Part shown: piece by piece, positions 56,669-64,000 of the stretch
How the letters are laid out: every line of letters begins with the position of its first letter
Numbering within the stretch: position 1 is the first letter of the stretch
NCBI GenBank assembly: GCA_036362985.1
Contig: JAYGXS010000004.1
Coordinates: 25,972,633 to 26,036,632 of the forward strand
Source: Ligula intestinalis
Taxonomy: Eukaryota > Platyhelminthes > Cestoda > Diphyllobothriidea > Diphyllobothriidae
Length of the DNA: 64,000 nt
Direction: 5' to 3'
The notes under the pieces: model-generated
Told to the model about the DNA's origin: nothing
The model's input: only the letters and a program-made list of their open reading frames with translations
The model's database searches: none
Program-made: the position numbers and the translations under genes

Positions 56669-57089
56669 GATAATTGTCATCGGCAGTAAAAACACTCATA
56701 AATCGGTGGATGAGTTCAGCGGGCCACCGAGTTCAAAAAACTTTAGGAGATAAAAACTTCCTTAATAGGTAACAGGGTTTGATGTGGTTAGTTTGGGACC
56801 TGATGTTGAGGGTTCGGGACGTTTATGGTCATGGGAAAAAAATATATCGTTGAGTTAAGAAGGGGTCATCCGGGACAACAGGAGAAGTCAGTAGAAGTCA
56901 AGGCAACATCATCGAGTTGCGACCCACCAGATTCCAGAGCCAATCTCGAAGACCACAGCGAAGGTTGCAAAAGCGGAGAAGAATTCGCAGCCCTTGGAAG
57001 TGATGCTTGACTCTGCAGAGGGAAATGCTAACATATTTAGAAACCATTTTAGTATCCTGGGAAGAGCTTCAAATGCCAGGAGGACCCTT

Positions 57090-57480
57090 TTAAAAACCTA
57101 CAACTTGCGTGTTCGGAAAGGAAACAGACAGTAACGACTTTATTTCCTCTAAATTTAAATGCTTATATAATTTGCTTTTAAAAATTGACAGTGTAGAAGA
57201 CAGTCTAATATCGAGAGGAAGGTTGTTCCAAATAAAAGCATATTTGGAGGTAAAAAAGCGAGAATGGTTAGATGTGGAGCTAAGGGGTGGTAAAATTATC
57301 ATGGAAGAGTTACGAGTGGCGTAAGGTTGGTCTACTGGAAGGAGAGCGTTCATTTGTGTGCGATTAGGACTATTGTTAACGCGAAACAGAAAGCATAGAC
57401 CAGCTTCGAGTCTTCTTAACCAAAGAAATTTAATGTTTGCTAATTGACATGTATCTGTATAACACATACCAGTAGCCCGC
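57090..57480 (-). mobile_element. LINE C-terminal fragment
   Basis: The minus-strand frame is CYTDTCQLANIKFLWLRRLE, AGLCFLFRVNNSPNRTQMNA, YATRNSSMIILPPLSSTSNH and SRFFTSKYAFIWNNLPLDIR, then TLSIFKSKLYKHLNLEEI. The pattern LRRLE.DL.FLFRV...TR...FF..R...WN.LP......S...FKS.L is typical of the region downstream of RT in CR1/Jockey-type LINEs. It is a separate insertion from the plus-strand LINE 400 bases away, which lacks precisely this part. Confidence 0.72.
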
Positions 57481-57484
57481 AGTC

Positions 57485-58200
57485 TGCTAGCCCTTCAGCC
57501 AATAGCGCGCAACTTTTGCCAACAACCATTGAAGGAAGACTGAGATCACTGTGTTTTTGTACCAACCCTCTCCATCTCGAAATAATGTCCGTAAACGATC
57601 TGCAACATTTCTCCTGCTGATGTGTCAACTCAGCTGAAAACTGTACACATATTCCGGTTGTATCATACCTTTGAAGTCAGTTTTTTTTCACTTGAAACAA
57701 ACTCCCTATCTCGCCCAGCATTGACAAAACAAAAAACCTGAAACAAAACCAATACTGGCTGCAACATAGGTAGTTTGTTTTAGGTTTTTTCCGGTCTTCG
57801 AGGTTTTGGGAGGCACCCAAGAGGTGCATTACCAACTTTTTACAATTGCCTGTGAACTGGCATAATAAACATATTATAAATTATATTATAAATGTCTTCT
57901 TCAACAAAACTTCAGTCCTACCTGCGAAATGATGGTCTTCTTTCCTCCCTGGAATGCTGGCCGCCCATGACTGACTGACTGCACATGACTGAATACTCCT
58001 CCCATTGGCCCTTTTTTCGATTTTAACACTCCACATTGTCACATTTCACATGGAGACCACCGCGAAATGAAATGCCAGCTGTCCGTTCTCTCCTTCCCCT
58101 TCTTGACCCAACTGCTGCGGCAACCCCGAGAACCGCTCGACCAGCCACCCTCCGTCGCTGACGCTTTCATATGGTCTCTGTTCACGAACCCCTTCCCTCC
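57485..58200. other. Non-coding interval, nothing identified
   Basis: No gene signature is seen. It shifts from AT-rich to pyrimidine-rich towards 58100-58260, ahead of the TATA-like box. Confidence 0.3.
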
Positions 58201-58230
58201 TGATGCTATGTGAATTGTCTCACGAAATCA

Positions 58231-58270
58231 TATAAAAGCGCAGCCACCCTCTCTCCCACTAACACGTACA
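58231..58270 (+). promoter_or_regulatory. Candidate core promoter (TATA box)
   Basis: TATAAAAG at 58231-58238 is followed by a CT-rich stretch and CACTAAC about 25-30 bases downstream, a spacing compatible with a transcription start near 58262. No transcript is demonstrated. Confidence 0.3.
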
Positions 58271-58829
58271 AGGTTTCTCAAGACTAGTTTCATCCTGCGG
58301 GGCGTTATTCTTGAACTTGTGTCGTCCCCTTGTGTAGACTCCCTTCGCTATTGAATTGGTGTGTCCATTGTTGACGTCTGTACACTATTTCCCGTTTATT
58401 ATTTTTGCTTAATGGTACCGTACCACCTTGATAGTTGTTATCACTGGTTTTGGCGTACGCGTGACGGCTGGAACAGTCGACGACGTCAAGAGACGAGATA
58501 TACATTGTTACCGACGAATTATTGAAATCTGCCAACGCCCCTTACTATGTTCTTCGTTTTGGCAATGAAACTTGTCGATTGTAAACTGAACGCTACTAGC
58601 CGCAATTTCTCTAAATCACAAGGAAAAGCTGAATGTCCCAATTACGTTGACAAGTGCAGACAAGTTGATGAAGGTCACCTTGGTACACTGTTTGTTGCTC
58701 AAGGACTGTGTTGAGCGTTCAAGTCTAATTCTCAGTTTGTACGCAGACCGACAATTTAAAATCCTGCTAGACACTAAATTCCTGCACTTCGTTATCACAA
58801 ACTGCATCAATCGGCAGTTTGTGAGGTCA

Positions 58830-59510
58830 CATGGGCGGTGGTGACCCGCAAGACCCCGCTGTGTCCGCTAAAAGAAGGCAAATTTGCTTATATTATTTCC
58901 GCGTCCGGGGGGTCGCCTAATATAGCACAGACAGCACTGCAGGCGCGCTGGGCGATCGTGCGAGCCAAATTAAATAAGGTCGGCAACTACGTGCGTGACG
59001 CGCAGGCAGCAAACTTTTTCCCCTTCTGTGATTGGTCGATAGGCTGTGTTGATGTGCCTGCCACTCTGTGTGTGCCGTTCCCCTGTCGCATGCCCATGTG
59101 TCGCGGGCTAGCCATAAGCGTGCGCACGTGCGGGCACCAAGTGCAGTGCTGTGCTGTGCGTGCGTGCGTGCGTGCGGGCGTCGTCACAATCACCAACGCA
59201 ACCAAATCGACCCTGAGAAGGTGGCACATCGGACGCGTGCCCAAAAGTGGTAACATCTTCTACGCAAGAGGAGATTTTCGGCACCAACAGGACGGTATCA
59301 CAGCTGCAGCAGCAGCCACGCGCACGCAGCAGCGGAGACAATTTCTGGTGCCCGATCTGCAGGGGAGCCGAAACCATGAGGTCAACCTCCAAGTAGCTAG
59401 CTGGATTATTCTCTGGTCGTTCTCACCACACCTGTTTCCGCTCTCTTTTTCGTGCAATTTTCTGCACTTCTGAATGGAAGGAACGACGACGAGCGCTCCC
59501 CCAAGGTAGG
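58830..59510 (+). other. GC-rich segment, possible 5' exon region
   Basis: GC- and CpG-rich compared with both flanks, with a (GCGT)n run at 59157-59180. A 211-codon plus-strand frame (58838-59473) crosses it but has no recognisable motif and is probably compositional. Just after it, an ATG at 59474 is followed by GGAACGACGACGAGCGCTCC and a consensus donor CCCAAG/GTAGGC after 59505. This would make an 11-residue phase 2 first exon. No downstream exon is identified in the window. Confidence 0.3.
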
Positions 59511-59514
59511 CATT

Positions 59515-62410
59515 AAGGGCCTAGGGTACACTTATTACATTTTTATGATTTCTCATCGATCTTCTGAACTTCCTGCGGGTGATTGTTTGCTATCACTGCA
59601 CAGGATAATCGATCTTTCCCAGCCTCATATCCCTTAATCATTCTGGGGCTCTTACTGTGCTGGATGTTTTCCAATCTGGAAGCCACGAAGTAACCAACAG
59701 GCCATGCTAGGGAACAGGAAAAGGCGTAAATTTTACGCTGCTGTTTAACTTTATTTTACCTCCTAGGCACCTATTCGTCTGAATGTATCTAAGAGATAAT
59801 TTCGGGTTCTCGTATTTATTTCAAATGGGGTTTTGCAGTAACCAATTAATCACCTCTAGTTTACCTGAGGAAGAATTCCCCGGGGGGGTTTTAGGAGTCT
59901 CGGAACCTGGTGAAAGGCAGTTAAACAATAAAGTCTGCCCTTGTTAAACTTGTCTTAACCGAAAATTTGACTAAGGCTTTTTTGCTGTCTTGTGGAATTG
60001 GTAGGAAAGAGACTGTCAAATGGGCTGTTTACCTTTATTGGGGCTATTGACAGTTCAAAAATCCTTAATTAGATCACCTGCGGTTTGAGTTGGTGGGAGT
60101 TCTTGCGACTTAGATAAAGGTGTAATTTGAACCGCCACCGTTTCGTAACATTTAGTTTAAAATGATGCACCTTGCTGACTACTGCATACACCCCTATATC
60201 GGAACTATCCCGCGGAACTGTCGAGGGGTTGGATGTGAGATTAATCACACCAAAGGGACGCCTGTATGTTGAGGTATACCGCTGGTTGAGTTCCAAGTCC
60301 AGAATGATTTTCCGAATTTTAATTGGTCGTTGGAAGTTGAATCGGAGTCGGATTATCTCAAATTTGGGACAGTTGGACATAGTGTTACACCGCTATGTGG
60401 TGAACATTTTGTCCGACGGCACAATAACCACTCAGTTTAGTTTTATATAAAATGATAGTTGATTAGTTTAGTCAGCACCGATGAGGGTGGCCAGAAGTTA
60501 GTTAATAACCGCAAATGCGTGAAATCCCTCCTGATATCAGCCCAGGGAAAAAGTGTGATTTTTTGCCCCTGAAGATTTTTTTAGCTCCTTTAACTTTCTC
60601 TTTTTAAGTAAATGCCAGCATAGAGGTGAGGCCTATTTTGCAGTTTTTCAGCCGCACTTGCGCAAAGTTTTTTCCATGCTAATACCGCAAAAAATCCTTT
60701 TCGAAAAAATATTTCTTAGAAAATAGGCGTTTTTTAGAGAAAACTTTCGAAATTGTGGTATATTTTGTGTCCGAATAGATTGAGTACAGATCTCATTAGT
60801 CGACTTAGCAAGTATAAGAGTCGTTCAATTCATATTACAGTTTCTGTGAAATTCCGAATGACAAATCATCACAAAAGTCATTCAGTCAAGGCCACACGAA
60901 GGTCATGCAAACTGAACAGAAAATGCTGGTTGTCCTTCAAAGGATATACGACGTGCAAATGATTTCGAACGATCCCACATTGTTTCAAAGGGACTTCAGA
61001 TATGCAGCTTCAGAATGAATACAGTTTCCACAACATGTCTATACTAAACGGCAGATAGTCCACCTAGCTAGGAGAGGATACGACCTACCAAAAAAACTTA
61101 TAAATTCGAAAACGTAGATGAGAATTAAGTGTCTTTTTTCTTTTGGATTCTGTCCGATATCACCTCACAAAGTAGACACGCGGTGTTGACTATGCGATTT
61201 TTAGTTTTGGACGCTGATTCCATGCCCATTTTGCTGCACAGTACACCAACGTGTACTGAATGTATGCCAAATATTCACTGCCTGGCAGACATTACACAGT
61301 ATTTCTAGTTTTGCTCTCTGAGGTTGAATTTTTCCCAAACACACATGAAACACGTGTCGGACGAACTTTCAGGTCATCACGTGTCTGGTGCTGATGCGAA
61401 ATGCTCCAATGATAATTAGACTCTAGGAGGCCTTAGCTGGGCATGTGTGGACGTGTGAGAGTTGGCCGCGGACCGCGAACTTGAGAATTTGGCATATAAA
61501 AGTAGTAGACAGGGTCGACGTAATTCCTATTTCTGACGTTTAGGGTATTCCTAGTTCCAGACCCCGGAACCTCACACGGTCGGAAAACTGCCATCACCAG
61601 ACTGAGTCCGGTTCTGCGTCACGTGATCCAAAGCCTCGCTCCTCTTCGCGCTGTCAGAAATGACCTAATTGCAAAAACATTAGGAGTCATGTCGCGTTTT
61701 ACGTTTCCAATTGCCTGTAGCTCGCGTCCAGGATGTCGGATAAGTTAAGTAGAAGCCTAGCTCACATTACAGCTGAAAAGACTTGAAATAAATATCGTTT
61801 ATTGAATGGTTTCTTTCCTCAGATTATAAAAAAAGGTCAGCGCAGTTGGTGGGATTCGGAACTAGGCCAACAAGTGCAAGGCTTGAATACAACCGCCGCT
61901 CTAAGCGTGGTCATTTCTTCAAATGATGCTCAGTAAGCTCAGTTCAACAGCACATACCTATAGTCAAAACGAAATCAATCAGCTGTAGCGAAATAAATGC
62001 ACGGTGGTAATAATGTGTAAAAGTATGCAACGGGTAAGTGGGAGTGAAAAACGTCTTACAAGAACAATGTTGGATCGACACCTTATCCTCTTCTCTTCTT
62101 GCATGCATATGTTTAGCATGCCTAAGACGCAGACTTTATGGTACACCGACCACCGCCTCCATTTGCATAACCATTCGACCTACGGGCTTCGATTGATGCA
62201 CGTCAAATGTCAACCGAAAGTCAGAATTTTTCTCGATACGAAGCAATTGCTTAAATAATCTTTTGATACTAATTATCCTACAACCTCATGCCAAGACCTT
62301 CAAATCACATCGGCATTTGAATGAGCTTATTTTCTTTCGCCTGCAAAAACCAGACTCGGTAAAAAGGCCACATATCTAGTATGAAGTACTCCCATTTATT
62401 TTCGATGCCA
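59515..62410. other. Non-coding interval, nothing identified
   Basis: Two overlapping opposite frames at 60069-60450 (103 and 92 codons) are the longest; neither has a motif. A TATAAAAG at 61495 precedes a CACGTG-containing stretch (61620) but leads to no recognisable gene. Confidence 0.3.
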
Positions 62411-62416
62411 TGATAA

Positions 62417-62460
62417 ATTGAAATATATTTCACAGAGAACATGCACAAACATATTCCTTT
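62417..62460 (+). repeat. Short dispersed repeat, second copy of 22.6 kb element
   Basis: It matches 22648-22690 with a few differences (see the entry at 22645). Confidence 0.4.
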
Positions 62461-62819
62461 TTATACTACTTCGGTGGAAACTTGCGTCTTCTTCAGCTTT
62501 CATGCTTGAAGAAAGGGTATTTCTCGGTTTGAAAGAGGTTTTCAAATAAGAGCTCTTGTAAAAGCTCCCGCGAAAAGCCCATGTCTGGATGCTGTCTAAA
62601 AGGTAGAGCAGACTATCTACGTCTATTGCAATAGTTGATGAGTATTATATAGCATTATCCCAATAGAGAAATATGTGATTTTCCGTAGAAAGGAACGTAC
62701 GCGGCAATAAGTTTAGAAGCCCTGAATACATCAGTAACGACAGGTCTGATTCAATATTATTCGGAAATTACAAAAACTTTTGAAAATCAAAAGCTCCTCT
62801 TTCTTTAGGAATAAAACGT

Positions 62820-62841
62820 GAAGAAGAAGAAGAAGAAGAAG
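62820..62841 (+). repeat. (GAA)n microsatellite
   Basis: Seven uninterrupted GAA units. Confidence 0.9.
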
Positions 62842-63664
62842 TAATGCTGTACCGAAGGATTATAGGAAAAATACTTTGGTGCATGCTTGCTATAAAGTAT
62901 ATCATTAGGGCATGCAAAAAGCAATAGCCAAACGCATACTACTTAAGTAGTTGTGTTGTACTTACTGTTGGAAGCAAGTTCATCCAAAAGCCGTTGTACT
63001 AACGTGGCTGGAATAGCAAGGGAGTATGCTGCACAATAATCAGTCTTATCACGCTACTTAAGCCAATTCACTGCATACGGTCATCAGTCAGAAAGTAATA
63101 TTTTCGGGCATCTTATTAGTCAGTAGAGCTGTGGAAATTATGCCTATGGGCACAGGAGTCATTTTTTGTTTGACTTCGCATGCGTTTTTGCACTGATGCA
63201 GAGGGTAAGATGGTTTTAGCACGCGAAATTCATCCAAGGTTTAGTAAAGTAACGAGGTTGTCCTTTAATACCTTAATGAAGAGCGTTTTCTCTTGCTGTG
63301 CGCAGGCACGCCGACGGCGAATCTACGCGCACTGACATTTCCTACAGCAACCGGTAGCAGAAATGACTGACATTAGGTCACACGACCCAACGTTGACCTC
63401 TGACTGATGACGTGGCAGCGTGGCAAGGCGGAATCTCATCGTTCTGTTGAGCGTTGTGGTCGCGATTTGATGGCCGGAATGCCACAATAGGCAACCGGAC
63501 GCAGCAGCATTCTGCATAAATTCTGTTTCCGTGTTGTTGACTTCTCATTTAGTAGAAGAGGGGTGAAAATTACTTGTATTGCTATCTAAAAACGACACGT
63601 GAATAGAAACACCCCAACCGGGTAACGAGGGTAGCTCTCTGTACAATTTAAGCAGAATAAACAT

Positions 63665-63740
63665 TCTCGTATCCTAACCCTGACACTAACCCAAACATGA
63701 ATCTGAATAATAGATTTAATCTTTAACCTAAACTTAATGT
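63665..63740 (+). repeat. Degenerate CCTAACC-type tract
   Basis: TATCCTAACCCTGACACTAA, CCCAAACATGAA and TTTAACCTAAACTTAATG. A TTCCTGGAATTTCATG follows; on the opposite strand a similar AAATTCCAGAG precedes the tract at 39.37 kb, so the two tracts probably belong to one larger repeat. Confidence 0.5.
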
Positions 63741-64000
63741 TCCTGGAATTTCATGCAAAATCACCTGTTCTACGGACGGTGTTCGATCTCATATCCTGTT
63801 TGGGGTGACTTTATACGTTATCTTTAATGTAAAGCTTCTTTTCCCTGGTGAAAATTTGAAGACTGTATAAAAAATATTTCGTCTTCCTGAGAGACCCAAA
63901 AGGCTCCTGTGAAAGCGCTTGTATCGCTTTCCAAGCTTAAACGACGAATGAGATGGAACCGCTACAACTGTACGAGCACCGTGTGCTGAATAGGTCTTGC

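Noticed and set aside
58838..59473. 211-codon plus-strand frame
   Set aside because: It runs through a (GCGT)n repeat, has no recognisable domain, and overlapping frames are open on the other strand; the region is noted only as a possible 5' exon area.
60069..60450. Overlapping opposite frames of 103 and 92 codons
   Set aside because: Both strands are open with no recognisable motif; neither can be preferred.
1..64000. CRISPR array, bacterial operon or rRNA operon
   Set aside because: There are no regularly spaced short repeats, no gene clusters with short spacing and no rRNA-like sequence; the window is eukaryotic in character.

Overview
This window looks like a gene-poor stretch of a metazoan nuclear genome, most likely a flatworm and probably a diphyllobothriidean tapeworm. 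That assignment is inference. It rests on long AT-rich non-coding stretches, one spliced gene with a 12 kb intron, an assembly gap next to a microsatellite, and a dense load of decayed Penelope-like elements (PLEs) and LINEs. There are no bacterial operons, CRISPR arrays or rRNA genes.

The one convincing host gene is on the + strand. A large 3' coding exon at 33869-38244 encodes about 1,450 residues: a low-complexity Ser/Thr/Pro-rich scaffold followed by a Cys-rich, MYND-like cluster and a conserved C-terminal region. I tentatively compare it to apical junction molecule (AJM-1/AJM1) proteins. A second open segment at 20842-21763 has a good acceptor and a good donor. Its donor phase matches the acceptor phase of the big exon, so the two probably belong to one gene with an intron of about 12.1 kb full of retroelements. 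Further 5' exons were not found.

Most other recognisable sequence is retroelement debris. At least two PLE lineages are present, seen as reverse-transcriptase (RT) and GIY-YIG endonuclease fragments at about 2.7-6.2, 8.5, 13.4-14.2, 15.5-16.3, 22.9-23.6, 40.2-41.4, 48.0-48.7, 49.4-49.7 and 52.1-54.1 kb. Nearly every copy has the same architecture: its 5' side abuts an inverted fragment of its own 3' tail. Two foldback elements (7.8 and 23.9 kb) are pairs of such tails with no body. The tail tip of one lineage can be read as a degenerate hammerhead ribozyme. A CR1/Jockey-type LINE (54.78-56.67 kb) keeps one reading frame over 620 codons with only two internal stops, and LINE C-terminal fragments lie at 57.1-57.5 kb and 24.4 kb.

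The rest comprises SINE-like repeats (43.6, 44.7, 47.0 and 51.4 kb; 18.9 and 41.6 kb), a nested inverted repeat at 11.6-12.2 kb, a near-perfect hairpin at 11.3 kb, degenerate CTAACC-type tracts, and a GC-rich, TATA-preceded segment at 58.2-59.5 kb that may be the start of another gene. Large intervals (8.7-11.2, 16.3-18.9, 26.3-28.6, 29.1-32.4, 45.2-47.0 and 59.5-63.6 kb) show nothing I can identify.
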